Shown here one piece after another: positions 18,385-27,366 of a DNA stretch of 64,000 nt. A program made the translations under genes and the position numbers. The notes under the pieces are model-generated. The model saw nothing but the letters and a program-made list of their open reading frames with translations, was not told where the DNA came from and ran no database searches. The number at the start of each line of letters is the position of its first letter. Position 1 is the stretch's first letter. Source of the stretch: JAPPHA01 sp964291635 (lineage in GTDB: Bacteria; Pseudomonadota; Alphaproteobacteria; Rhodobacterales; Rhodobacteraceae); NCBI GenBank assembly GCA_964291635.2, contig OZ219905.1, positions 744,001 through 808,000 of the forward strand, written 5' to 3'.

Positions 18385-19098
18385 CTATCCCGTCCCTTCG
18401 GCTTGACCAGGTGCAAACGCCTTCGGGACAGGACCGGCTGACGGGATTTCGTCTTCAGGCACAATCCAGGGTTCCTTGAGCGCCGCTTTGCGCCATTCCA
18501 CAAACGCCGGATGCGTCAGGACGGCCCTGCAATAGGATTCACAGGTCCTGTCGACCTCAACCCCGTAGGTGTCGAGCCGTGTCGCCACGGGGGCAAACAT
18601 GGCGTCCGCAGCCCCGAAGGCGCCAAAGAGAAAATCCCCTCCGGACCCAAACCGGTAACGGCAATCACGCCAGATCTCGCATATTCTTGCAACGTCCCCG
18701 TCAACACCCGGGCCTCTTCCCTTCCCCTTGAGGTCCTGGCGGCGGAGGTTCATGGGCATGGAATTGCGAATCGCCGAAAAACCGGCGTGCATTTCGTTCG
18801 ATACCGAACGCGCCATTGCACGGGCTTCACGATCCGGCGGCCATAGTCCCGCACCGGGGGCCAGTTCGTGGACGTACTCGAGTATCGCCATGCTCTCCCA
18901 GACGGTCGTTTCGCCGTGAACCAGAACCGGAACCCGCCGCGAAGGAGAAACGTCCGCGACAGTCTGTTGAAAGTTCTCGTCATCCAGTCGGACCAGTTTT
19001 TCATCGAAAGGAAGTCCCGCATGTTTCAATGCCAGCCAGGGACGGAGCGACCAGGTTGAATAGTTCTTGTTGCCGATTATCAGCGTGAGCTGGGCCAT
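18385..19098 (-). CDS. Glutathione S-transferase family protein
   Basis: A 237-residue protein with the two-domain GST layout. The N-terminal thioredoxin-like domain shows NYSTWSLRPWLAL with a potential catalytic Ser, the cis-Pro motif RRVPVLV and the glutathione-binding VWESMAI (ES pair). The C-terminal part is the all-helical domain. GAGGAA precedes ATG 19098; the frame stays open to 19173. Soluble GSTs of this kind conjugate or isomerise electrophiles; the substrate is unknown. Confidence 0.9.
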   Translation of the reverse strand: MAQLTLIIGNKNYSTWSLRPWLALKHAGLPFDEKLVRLDDENFQQTVADVSPSRRVPVLVHGETTVWESMAILEYVHELAPGAGLWPPDREARAMARSVSNEMHAGFSAIRNSMPMNLRRQDLKGKGRGPGVDGDVARICEIWRDCRYRFGSGGDFLFGAFGAADAMFAPVATRLDTYGVEVDRTCESYCRAVLTHPAFVEWRKAALKEPWIVPEDEIPSAGPVPKAFAPGQAEGTG

Positions 19099-19372
19099 TC
19101 CCAATTCCTCGTGGTTCCGATTGGCGACGCCGGCCTGCATCCCGACATGAATCCACCAACTGACGGTGGTCAAGACCTACGTTGCCCGCGGTCCCATGAA
19201 TTTCCCGGTACGCGCATGCAAACGGTTGTCGCCTTGCACCCACCATGTTCTCGGCGACATGCTGCGCAGGTCTGCCGGTTCCCATTTTTGACGCAGGCAG
19301 GTACAGTCCTCTCGAAAAACGTGCAAACTGTGATCAAGGACGAAAGGTCCCATCCGGTAGACGGGAATCGCG

Positions 19373-20356
19373 ATGACACGAGTGTTGATTATTGGTGGCG
19401 GCGGCATGATCGGCCAGAAGGTTGCACACCGCCTGAACGAAAAAGGCCTGGTTGGTCGGCCCGTAACCGATTTGACGCTTTTTGACCTTCGGTTTCCGGC
19501 TGACGGGGCACAATGTACGCATCGCATCGTCGGCAACCTGACCGACAGGGATTCCATCGATTCCCTGGTGGCGAAGCGACCCGACGTCATCATGCACCTC
19601 GCCGCGATCGTTTCCAGCGACGCGGAGCGGAATTTTCACAAGGGATGGCAGGTCAACCTCTTCGCCTTGTGGACCCTGCTTGACTCACTCAGAATCGAAC
19701 ATGTGGCAAGTTCCGGCCGATATCGGCCCAGGCTGATTTTTGCTTCTTCCGCCGCGGCGTTCGGCCCTCCATTTGACGGGCCCGTCAGCGACCAGTTCAT
19801 TTGCGAGCCCCGTACATCCTACGGTGCACAAAAAGTCGCAGCAGAACTGATCGTCAGCGATTTCGGCAGAAAGGGATTCGTTGACGGTGTGTCGCTGCGA
19901 TTGCCGACGATTTGCGTCAGGCCCGGCTTGCCGAACGCCGCCGCGTCGTCCTGCTTCTCCGACATCATTCGAGAACCACTCAACGGTCGAGAGGCCGTCT
20001 TGCCTATCGCCAAAACCGTCAGGCACATGCTCGCATCGCCGCGTTCAGCCGCAGGGTTCTTCGTCCATGCCGCTGAACTGGATCTCGCAAGGCTTGAGGG
20101 CAGGCGCGTTCTGAACATGCCGTCGCTGTCCTGCTCCATCGGTGATCAGATCGAGGCGCTTCGAGACATTGCCGGCAACGATATCGTCGAATTGATTCGG
20201 GAGGTGCCCGATCCGTTCATCGAATCGATCGTCTCCAACTGGGCTACTGAATTCTCGACCGAGCGTGCTGACAGTCTCGGATTTAGGGCCGAGGACGATT
20301 TTCGCCAGATCATCCAGGCTTACATTGAAGACGACCTGCCGATTGCGGCACGCTGA
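19373..20356 (+). CDS. denD: NAD-dependent epimerase/dehydratase, DenD-like
   Basis: A 327-residue extended short-chain dehydrogenase. The NAD motif is GGGGMIGQK at 8-16; the catalytic Tyr and Lys are in SYGAQK, with the preceding Ser in FASSAA. The overall pattern, including IVGNLTDRDS and LRLPTICVRPG, looks like D-erythronate dehydrogenase, which oxidises the C2 hydroxyl of D-erythronate. The usual partner genes of that pathway (otnK, otnC, otnI) are not next to it, so the substrate remains uncertain; the family call is firm. Confidence 0.8.
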   Translation: MTRVLIIGGGGMIGQKVAHRLNEKGLVGRPVTDLTLFDLRFPADGAQCTHRIVGNLTDRDSIDSLVAKRPDVIMHLAAIVSSDAERNFHKGWQVNLFALWTLLDSLRIEHVASSGRYRPRLIFASSAAAFGPPFDGPVSDQFICEPRTSYGAQKVAAELIVSDFGRKGFVDGVSLRLPTICVRPGLPNAAASSCFSDIIREPLNGREAVLPIAKTVRHMLASPRSAAGFFVHAAELDLARLEGRRVLNMPSLSCSIGDQIEALRDIAGNDIVELIREVPDPFIESIVSNWATEFSTERADSLGFRAEDDFRQIIQAYIEDDLPIAAR

Positions 20357-20644
20357 TTCGACCGTCATCGTCGTGGACATGGATGGAGCGATGCCGGTTT
20401 GGGAATCGATGAACATCGGCTGTTACGGCCAGCGACTCCGGCGACTTCTGCGTCCGTTTGCATTGAAGTTGCGGTTTTTCTAGAATCTGCCCGGCAGCTG
20501 CCGGGTTCGTTGGCAGTACTTCGGCCCCGGCAAGTCCATACGCGATCCCGGATGGATGCGGAATTGACTTTTGCGATTCCGGGTTGCAGATGTCCCAACG
20601 TTCTGTCGAACGTGGTCGCCAGAGGTTTGGCAGGAGGTAGGCAC

Positions 20645-21238
20645 GTGAAACAAGGAATTATGCAATTGGTCATGGCTACAGCCATTGGAGCAGCCGCCAC
20701 GATGTCCGAGGCGGCCAATGACGAGAACGTGCTTGTCATTGAGGTAGCCGGGGCAACCACTGGAACCGTCGAAGTGGAACTCCTGCCGGAGCACGCTCCA
20801 AATCACGTCTCCCGAATCAAGTACCTTGCAAGCGAAGGCCAATACGACAATGTCGTCTTCCACCGGGTCATCGAAGGGTTCATGGCACAGACGGGTGACG
20901 TGAAGTTCGGCGTGCGGGGAAGCAACGATGGTTCTCGCGCCGGACGCGGCGGTTCGGCCGAACCGAACCTCGAAGCCGAATTCTCCGACGTGCCGTACAC
21001 GCGCGGGGTAGTCGGCATGGCGCGCGCGGCCCATCCGGACAGCGCCAATTCGCAGTTTTTCATCATGTTTGCGGATGCCCCGCACCTGAACGGTCAATAC
21101 ACGGTCTTTGGCCGTGTCATTTCCGGCATGGATGTGGTCGACCAGATCAAGAAGGGGAATTCCGCCCGGGGCGGGGCGGTGGGCGACCCCGATTACATGT
21201 CCCAAGTCTACATCAAGTCGTCAGGTCCGCGCCGCTAA
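20645..21238 (+). CDS. Periplasmic cyclophilin-type peptidyl-prolyl isomerase
   Basis: A 197-residue protein with an N-terminal signal peptide of about 23 residues (ending MSEA) and a cyclophilin domain that catalyses cis-trans isomerisation of proline bonds during folding. Cyclophilin signatures include VVFHRVIEGFMAQTGD, GVVGMARAAHPDSANSQFFI and LNGQYTVFGRV. Translation starts with GTG at 20645, decided by a perfect AGGAGGT 6 bases upstream and by the signal peptide; the frame open to 20399 has no homology before that point. Confidence 0.92.
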   Translation: MKQGIMQLVMATAIGAAATMSEAANDENVLVIEVAGATTGTVEVELLPEHAPNHVSRIKYLASEGQYDNVVFHRVIEGFMAQTGDVKFGVRGSNDGSRAGRGGSAEPNLEAEFSDVPYTRGVVGMARAAHPDSANSQFFIMFADAPHLNGQYTVFGRVISGMDVVDQIKKGNSARGGAVGDPDYMSQVYIKSSGPRR

Positions 21239-21344
21239 CTTCGCTTCGCCGACGGCACGGCATCGGCACCTGGAAGATGTTGATATCTTCCCGGTTCCTG
21301 TCGTCATGAGCAACCTGTGCGGGTAATTGGTCCTTGAATCTCTG

Positions 21345-22385
21345 TCAGGGAGGCGGGTTCGGCGCCAGGTTCGTGCAGACCGGAAGTTCCCGGTCAATCG
21401 GCAAGGTGACTCGACGACCGTTGCGTGCAGCCTCGTAGATTGCGCTTGCAGGTTACATTGAACGCACACCGTCACCGGGAGACGGCAGCGCGCAATCGAT
21501 TCCGCCGCGTCGATCAGCGACCGCGCCGAACAATTCCGCGTAACTGCTTTTCAGGTGAGAACGGTCGACCTCGTCACCGATCCGGTCCACCCGCACACCG
21601 CTCTTCCGGCTTCGCGCCACGAGGCTCCAGCCGGTTTCCCCGGGTGCATAGGAACAGTTCCCGCTTTCGGCCGGTTATCTTTCAAAGACGAAGCGAAACC
21701 GAGACGTAATTCCCTGCGGGCCAAGGGTTACGGATGGCGTTACCAGTCCGCCTGAAGCCGTTTTCGTCCTGAACACCGCGCAATCCTCGGTCTCGATCGC
21801 ATTGGCCCCGGTGTCGAGGGCAGCCGACACTTCCGTAACGAGCCCCAATGTCTCCATGACAAGCTCATGTGGGTGGATCGCGTGGTCCAGGACCATTCCG
21901 GCGAACCTCCCCGCCCACGTTCCTCGCCAGGGATTCCGGCAATTGTCCTCTCCGCGGTCCCAATGGGTTTCGAGAGTTCCGACCAATGGCTTGCCCAGCA
22001 AACCCTCGGACTCCAGACGTTGAAGCGCCGCAACGCCGGTTCCGAAGCGATACTGGAAAACCGGAACCCAAATCTGCCACGGTCCACCGCCACGTCTCTC
22101 ACCCGACGTCGATCAGGCACCCCGCGACGGGCTTTTCGCAAATGGCGTGCTTGCCGGCCCGGACCGCGTCCAGCGAAACGGAAACATGCAGTGCCGGCGG
22201 CAGGCAGATATCGACGATATCGATTGCGGGATCGGCCCGAACAGATGCGAGATCACCTGTTGCACGCGCGCCGGTTTGCGAATCCGGAATCAATGTCGCA
22301 GATGCTTGCGAGCTGAAATCGATCCGGAAGCGCCAGATATCCATCCAGGTGTTCGGCACCAATGCGCCCGCCGGGAATGGCGCCG
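21345..22385 (-). pseudogene. Second Gfo/Idh/MocA-family oxidoreductase, broken
   Basis: Reading leftward, the gene begins abruptly at GRIGAEHLDGYLALPDRF (first few residues of the Rossmann motif missing), shifts frame to DIVDICLPPALHVSVSLDA and the EKPVAG motif, shifts again to WQIWVPVFQYRFGTG and HWDRGEDNCRNPWRGTWAG, meets a stop after FRFVFER, continues in frame (SYAPGETGWSLVARS), and ends in another frame with AIYEAARNGRRVTLP and a TGA at 21345-21347. The HPHE metal/substrate-type segment of the family is visible (DHAIHPHELVMETLG). Several independent lesions show that this gene is dead. Confidence 0.85.
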
Positions 22386-23070
22386 GCGGTTGCGGAGCAT
22401 TGTCTTTCCCTGGCGATCAACCTCGGTCGCGGCTTTTCAGACGCGGACCGCCTGTTTCGAGAGCATCGCGAGACGTACGGGATTGCAGGAAATCGTTGCG
22501 CCTACACGCTCTACGGAGCTGCTGCCGGCCTGGCCGGATTCGGCAATCTCAGTCGATCACTGGCACCGCTGCTCGGGCCATTCGGTTGCACCATCTCGGC
22601 CTATGATCCGAGGTTGCCGGAATCTGAACTCCGGAAGCATCGGGTTCTTCCGGCTTCGCTTGGTGGCATCATCGGTTAAAGCCGATTCCTGTTCCTGCTC
22701 GCAGGCGTGACAACGGAGTACACGGGAATCCCGGATCGAGAGGTGTTGTCCCGAATCCAGGATGATGCCAGCGTTATCCTCGCGAGTCGGGCCGAGATCA
22801 CGGATTTCGACGCGTTTCTCGCAATCGCGTCAGGCGGGCGGTTACGTGCAGTGGTCGATGTCTTTCCGGAGGACCCGGTTCCGTCATCTTCGGTCGTACG
22901 AACCATTCCGAATGTGCTGTTCACCGCCCATCTCGCCGGGGGTCACGATGCATCCTATGCCCGGATCCAGGATATGATGATCGAAGACATTTCCAGAATC
23001 CCCCGGGGCCAGCCTTGCCGTGCCATGCTGCGCGCTGATCCGAACCGCGCGGGACAGATTCGAAGCCGGC
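22377..23070 (+). pseudogene. 2-hydroxyacid dehydrogenase, truncated and interrupted
   Basis: The C-terminal two thirds of a D-isomer-specific 2-hydroxyacid dehydrogenase. It enters at APAVAEHCLSLAINLGRGF, passes the NAD-binding fold (GLAGFGNLSRSLAP) and continues to VVDVFPEDPVPSSS and NVLFTAHLAGG. An in-frame TAA at 22677-22679 cuts it; reading continues in the same frame beyond the stop. The first ~100 residues are absent because the divergent Gfo/Idh remnant abuts here. A NAD-dependent oxidation of a sugar acid is the likely former role. Confidence 0.8.
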
Positions 23071-23101
23071 AGGTCGCCGGATCCTCTTCCCCCGGGATCA
23101 T

Positions 23102-23419
23102 TCAGACGAGGACCTGGACGATGCCTTCCCGCACGCGCGCTTCAATCATACGCAGGTTTCGCCGGGCGGGAAGCGCCTTGGCCTCCCCCGTTCGGGCGTC
23201 GAACAGGCCCTGGTGTAACGGACATTCGATGTATTTCCCGTCGAAGTAGCCGTCGCAGAGATTCGCGGCTCCGTGCGTACATCGGGCGAGGCTGACGAAA
23301 ATCCCGTCCACCGTGTCGTAAACGGCAAGCTCCCGTGAGCCTAATTGTACGGGCGTGACATCTCCAGCTTCCAGTTCGGCGACGGCAATGATGTCCGTCC
23401 AGCTACGCTGCCTGTTCAC
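23102..23419 (-). CDS. Rieske-type [2Fe-2S] ferredoxin, MocE-like (copy 1)
   Basis: A 105-residue single-domain Rieske protein. The cluster ligands are Cys47, His49 (CTHG) and Cys66, His69 (CPLHQG). It starts with GTG and overlaps the stop codon of the preceding membrane oxygenase in the tetranucleotide GTGA, so the two are coupled. The pair corresponds to MocD/MocE, described for rhizopine (O-methyl-inosamine) catabolism in rhizobia, where the ferredoxin passes electrons to the oxygenase. A ferredoxin reductase (MocF) is not seen in the window. Confidence 0.88.
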   Translation of the reverse strand: MNRQRSWTDIIAVAELEAGDVTPVQLGSRELAVYDTVDGIFVSLARCTHGAANLCDGYFDGKYIECPLHQGLFDARTGEAKALPARRNLRMIEARVREGIVQVLV

Positions 23420-24384
23420 GCTTCGTCGACCGCCCTCGTGCCGAGCCGGGGTTTCCGGCCAATGATCTGCGAAAGTATGTCAATGTGGGCGCCCAGGTAT
23501 CCGCGTTCCTCCACATGCACGTATCCCCGCAATTTCCTGTGGAGTTCGGGGAGCGCATGGAACGGAACCGATGAGGCATAGTGGTGCTCGGCATGATAGT
23601 TCATGTTCCAGCAAAGGAAACGCATCGGGCGCGAAACCAGGTTGGTGCGCGTGTTCACCTTCATGTCCCTGACGTTGGGCCGTCCGACATGTTCGGTCAT
23701 CCTGATGGCGCGCATCACCGGTTCACCCATGAACAACGGCAACCACCAGTACCAGAGGACACCCCAGAAATCGAAGACCGCGCTCAATGCAAGGATGGCT
23801 GCATAGGCCATCGCCATGACCCTGGCCTCGACAACGATCGAGACGCGGTCTTCCCTGGGAATGAACTTCTTTTCGGCCTCCGAAAACCGGCCAAGAATGT
23901 GCCGGCTGAATTCCAGGAATCTGTAGCCCCAAAACGGCACCGAAGACACGAATGACAGATACGTTCCGAGTGATATCGGAAGTTCAATCAGCTCGGGATC
24001 CTTGCCATGCAGCTGGGTGTACGTGTGATGGTCACAATGTTCGTACCGGAAGAACCTGTTCGGCAGTATGATGGCGAAGCCACAGATATTCCCGAGTATC
24101 TCGTTCAGTGATCGGGTCCTGAAGGCCGTGTAATGAACACACTCATGCTGCAGTGCAAAGAGATGGACCCAGACCACGCCATGCAGGAACATTGCGGGGA
24201 TCACCCACCAGCTCCCCATTGAGAACCAGACCAGGAAACCCGTACACGTGAGGACGGCGACGAACATTGCAAGGTGCAGCAGGCCAGGAAAATTGGAACG
24301 CCGCATGAGCAGCTTGAGTTCGCGCCGGCTGAGCGCGCCTTCCTTCAATGCCTGCGTGATTGGTGTCAGGACCTCTTGTTCCAT
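23416..24384 (-). CDS. Membrane diiron oxygenase, fatty-acid-desaturase fold, MocD-like (copy 1)
   Basis: A 322-residue inner-membrane protein with the histidine boxes of the desaturase/hydroxylase superfamily: HECVH at 80-84, HCDHH at 116-120 and HAEHH at 264-268, which bind two irons. Membrane helices lie near 35-75, 95-110 and 185-225. Hydroxylation of a methyl group followed by loss of formaldehyde is the role proposed for MocD. AAAGGGAAG precedes the ATG. An insertion sequence lies 83 bases upstream of the start codon, so the gene may have lost its original promoter or acquired a new one. A second copy is at 47477-48436. Confidence 0.85.
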   Translation of the reverse strand: MEQEVLTPITQALKEGALSRRELKLLMRRSNFPGLLHLAMFVAVLTCTGFLVWFSMGSWWVIPAMFLHGVVWVHLFALQHECVHYTAFRTRSLNEILGNICGFAIILPNRFFRYEHCDHHTYTQLHGKDPELIELPISLGTYLSFVSSVPFWGYRFLEFSRHILGRFSEAEKKFIPREDRVSIVVEARVMAMAYAAILALSAVFDFWGVLWYWWLPLFMGEPVMRAIRMTEHVGRPNVRDMKVNTRTNLVSRPMRFLCWNMNYHAEHHYASSVPFHALPELHRKLRGYVHVEERGYLGAHIDILSQIIGRKPRLGTRAVDEA

Positions 24385-24458
24385 CTTCCCTTTCTGTCCG
24401 AATGTCGATGATTGGCGGGAATCATTACCAGTGAATCCGACTCAATACAACTGACGTG

Positions 24459-24467
24459 AATTCCGGG
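24459..24467. repeat. Target-site duplication, left copy
   Basis: AATTCCGGG directly abuts the left end of the insertion sequence and is repeated exactly at 26112-26120. Confidence 0.85.
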
Positions 24468-26111
24468 CAGCAATTCTCAATATGACATTTCTGTTTTCCT
24501 GACCTCTGGATAGTCGGTTTTTCGAGGGTTTTCGGGAAGCCACGGCGGGCGCGGCGGAACTTGCACGGAGGCCCGTCTCAGGGAGGGATTTCGACTTCTC
24601 CGGCGAGCACCTGCATCAGGCGCTTCCAGTCGTCGAACACGAACCTGGCGGTCAGGACCTGCAGGTTCCGGAACATCCAGTCGCGTGTGCCGCAGACCGT
24701 CCGGGCCTTCTGCCAGTGCTTTTCCGCGAGGTCGCAGGCGGTATGGAGCGCGAAGGCCAGGAGGTTCAGGACAAGGAGCACGGAGGCAAGGTTCTTCTCT
24801 CCATGGCCGAAGTTCCGGTCGAGGTTGTAGCCGAGTTTTTTCAGAACGTTGAACTCGGCGTTCTCCACCCGCCATCGGGAGCGTCCGCAGGCGACGATGT
24901 CGGCGACATTCGCCCTGCTGACCGGCAGGTCGGTGACGAAGGCGGTTCTGTAGGTCACCTTTTTCGCGGCCATGTCGTGGATCTCGAGGCAGACCCATGT
25001 CACCGGCATGGCCGCTTCGCCGCCACGGATCCGAAGCTCCGGCTGCCAGCTGTAGCTGTACCTGTACTTCTTCGGCTTCCTGATGCCGCGCGTCACCCTC
25101 TTGACGAGGATTTGCGGATGGCAGCGGTCGAGCTCCTCATACAAGGTCTTGTGGCTCGACCTCTTGGCCGTCAAGATGAAGTTGCCGCCCGTCGCCCGGA
25201 TGGCCTCGCAGACCGGTTGACAGGCGTAGAGATCGTCGCCGAGATACACGGGTTCGAGGTCTTTCAGACGCGGACCGATGCGCTGCAACCAGCGCTTGAC
25301 GGCATTGCGTTCGCAGTCCTGCTTCTTCGACCCGTCCTGCGGCCTGATGATCTCCACCGGCAACGGCACCGCCGCGACCTGTCCGGGACCGACGATGGCG
25401 GCACCGAGGACCGTGTGGTAGTTCTCGACCATCTCGTCATCGGTTCCCTTGTTGTGTGTCCGGCTCGAGCAGTTCGGGCAACTGATCCTGTAGGAGTTGA
25501 AGTATTCCGTACCGTCGAGGGCGATCAGGGTCTTGTGATTGAGGCCGCTGCGGCGGCTGCGCAGCGCGGCCAGGGCGCCGCGATTGTTGAGGTCCCTGGC
25601 GACGTCGATGAAGACCGGGTCGAAGTGTTCCGGCGGCACCGGGTCGAGGAGGTTCCTTATCTGGTTGTCGGAGGGGATCTTCTTCATTCCGAAGAGGGTG
25701 AGGCAATTCGAGAGGCCGCGGCGTTCGGCGAGCAGCTTCTGATGGGCGAGAAAGGAGGGCGACTTGGTGAAGAACACGGAGAAGGCCGCCATGCCGGCGT
25801 CGATCATGGAATACTGACAGTTCTTGCCGCTGCGCAGGTCGAGCATGTTGGCGCAGCATTCCCGCAGGCGGGCGAGATATCTGCCGAGCAGCTTCATGGG
25901 GAGGGAGGAATCACGGAATTGCCGCGAGGTGAATCCCTGTGAGGCGGAATTGCGGAAAAAATCGTTGAAAATCAACGAGTGTTGCATTTTCGAATCACTT
26001 CCGGCCCCCGGGAGGGTCGGCACGACGCAACGAAAATAATTCACCGCGTGAAATAAAATAACGCGATTACAACACTTTATATGTCAAAAAATCCAAATTG
26101 AGAACTGCTGA
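24468..26111 (-). mobile_element. IS4-like insertion sequence, 1644 bp
   Basis: Ends are imperfect inverted repeats of about 23 bp: CAGCAATTCTCAATATG at 24468 onward and, reading inward on the other strand from 26111, CAGCAGTTCTCAATTTG. A perfect 9-bp direct repeat (AATTCCGGG) flanks the element, so it arrived by simple transposition and has not rearranged since. The single gene is a DDE transposase on the minus strand. A 9-bp duplication is known for IS10 and IS50 of the IS4 family. The element points its transcription toward the MocD-like gene. Confidence 0.88.
24578..25987 (-). CDS. DDE transposase, IS4-like
   Basis: A 469-residue transposase. Likely catalytic residues are Asp158 (ALDGTEYF), Asp251 or 252 (LGDDLYA) and Glu375 in WRVENAEFNVLKKLG, which resembles the E-region of IS4 elements. 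A small CPNCSSRTH cluster after the first Asp may bind zinc. ATG 25987 is the first ATG in the frame; a TGA lies in frame at 26042-26044, so the protein cannot start much earlier. The frame is intact, so the element may be active. It is the only transposase gene in the window. Confidence 0.88.
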   Translation of the reverse strand: MQHSLIFNDFFRNSASQGFTSRQFRDSSLPMKLLGRYLARLRECCANMLDLRSGKNCQYSMIDAGMAAFSVFFTKSPSFLAHQKLLAERRGLSNCLTLFGMKKIPSDNQIRNLLDPVPPEHFDPVFIDVARDLNNRGALAALRSRRSGLNHKTLIALDGTEYFNSYRISCPNCSSRTHNKGTDDEMVENYHTVLGAAIVGPGQVAAVPLPVEIIRPQDGSKKQDCERNAVKRWLQRIGPRLKDLEPVYLGDDLYACQPVCEAIRATGGNFILTAKRSSHKTLYEELDRCHPQILVKRVTRGIRKPKKYRYSYSWQPELRIRGGEAAMPVTWVCLEIHDMAAKKVTYRTAFVTDLPVSRANVADIVACGRSRWRVENAEFNVLKKLGYNLDRNFGHGEKNLASVLLVLNLLAFALHTACDLAEKHWQKARTVCGTRDWMFRNLQVLTARFVFDDWKRLMQVLAGEVEIPP

Positions 26112-26120
26112 ATTCCGGGT
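26112..26120. repeat. Target-site duplication, right copy
   Basis: AATTCCGGG, identical to 24459-24467, immediately after the right inverted repeat of the insertion sequence. Confidence 0.85.
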
Positions 26121-26273
26121 CGCGCATCATATTGTGTCGCGTTGCCGTGGGCGCAGCATGGTCCGAACTCCGGGTTCGCACGTCCGTGGGTCCCGTCGGA
26201 TCTCTTCCTGTTCCGAACGGCGTCGGACGAGCCGGCTTCCGGCATTTCGAGCCTTCGCCCGCCGCAGTAAAAT

Positions 26274-26810
26274 TCAGCGAAGAGCGTCCCAGGAATCGTT
26301 CACCAGGTCGTCACTGCACGTCCCTTCCACCAGGAATCGCACAATGTTTTCCGCACAGCACATCGACATACGCTGCGCGCTTTCAGGGGTTACGCCCGCA
26401 ATGTGCGGAGACAGCACGATACCGTTGCAGTGCGCCACGACAGAGGACGCTTCGTGCGGTTCTTCGGCAAATGTGTCGAGGCCTGCACCGAAGAGGTGAC
26501 CCGAATCGATTGCGCAACCAGCGCTTCTTCGTCGAAAATCCCGCCACGGGCGGTATTGAGCAGGATGGCGCCCCGTTTCATGAGTGCGAGCGCCGCCGCG
26601 TCGATCATGTTCCGCGTGGCGTCCGTCAGCGGAACGTGAAGGCTCACGACGTCGCTTTCTTCCAGCGGCCCGCCCAAGGTAGTGCTTTGCGCGACTTGCT
26701 GTGGAAACGGGCGGATCGTTTTCGGATCAACCGCGATGACGCGCATTCCGAAAGCTGAGGCAAGTGTGGCAACACGCTCGCCGATTGCCCCGGACGTTCC
26801 GTCTCCCCTG
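26274..26810 (-). pseudogene. D-3-phosphoglycerate-dehydrogenase-like 2-hydroxyacid dehydrogenase, remnant
   Basis: Only the nucleotide-binding and C-terminal parts remain. The piece enters at GAIGERVATLASAFGMRVIA, continues through VVSLHVPLTDATRNMI and LLNTARGGIFDEEAL, then shifts frame near 26512 to DSGHLFGAGLDTFAEEP and LSPHIAGVTPESAQRM, ending at a TGA at 26274-26276. The first ~150 residues are absent and a divergent DAO remnant begins where they should be. It lies directly upstream of the IS and the MocD-like gene, so it may once have been in the same operon. Confidence 0.82.
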
Positions 26811-26822
26811 CCCCCGGGGTTT

Positions 26823-27178
26823 CGGGCATCAGCAATTTGCACTGCAAGGGCATGTTCAACCGCTGGCCGGATCTGAAGGAAACAGCCTTTGCCCACAGCT
26901 GGGGCGGGACCATGGCATTTGCCTGGAAAGATGGCGCGATTTTCGGCGAATACGCCCCGGGTCTTTTCGCCGTGCTGACCAACGACGTTTCTCCCTTGAC
27001 CCGTGCCGCCGCCGCGGGGCGCCTGCTGGCCGATTTCATGGAAGGAGAAAACAGCGACCTTCTGAGCCTGCAGCTGGGAATTCCCGGCGCCAGCCGCCTT
27101 CCGCCGCGGCCAATCCTGGACATCGGCATCGCCATTCGGCGCGGATTGCTGCATGCTGCGGCACACAAGGAGTTTTGA
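26823..27178 (+). pseudogene. FAD-dependent DAO-type oxidoreductase, C-terminal remnant
   Basis: An open frame of about 118 codons that matches the C terminus of D-amino-acid-oxidase-like flavoproteins: MFNRWPDLKETAFAHSWGG followed by GLFAVLTNDVSPLTRAAAA and LLADFMEG. The FAD-binding N-terminal ~300 residues are missing; the left edge abuts the serA-like remnant, which is also truncated. The reading frame itself has no stops, so the truncation may be recent compared with other lesions in the island. Confidence 0.75.
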
Positions 27179-27366
27179 TTTCGAATTCTGTTGAACTGCC
27201 GCCTTCCGGCTGCCGGCACGTGACCGGCGCGTCGAACGGCTCCAGGGCAATTCAGGTGTCTGGCATGCTGTGCGTGTGACGGGAAACCAGCTTTTCCCGC
27301 CACCAAACGAACCTTGTGCCGAAGGTCCGACCGCAAGGGCGAAAATACCACAAACTGCAGCATAGT

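Noticed and set aside
20399..20644. Upstream extension of the cyclophilin frame
   Set aside because: The perfect AGGAGGT and the signal peptide place the start at GTG 20645; the extension has no homology.
24716..25942. 408-codon plus-strand open frame across the transposase
   Set aside because: It is the antisense of the transposase gene in a GC-rich frame; its product shows no family features, while the minus-strand frame has clear DDE motifs.
25985..26044. Longer transposase start at 26044
   Set aside because: The codon at 26042-26044 on the minus strand is TGA, so the frame is closed there; ATG 25987 is the usable start.
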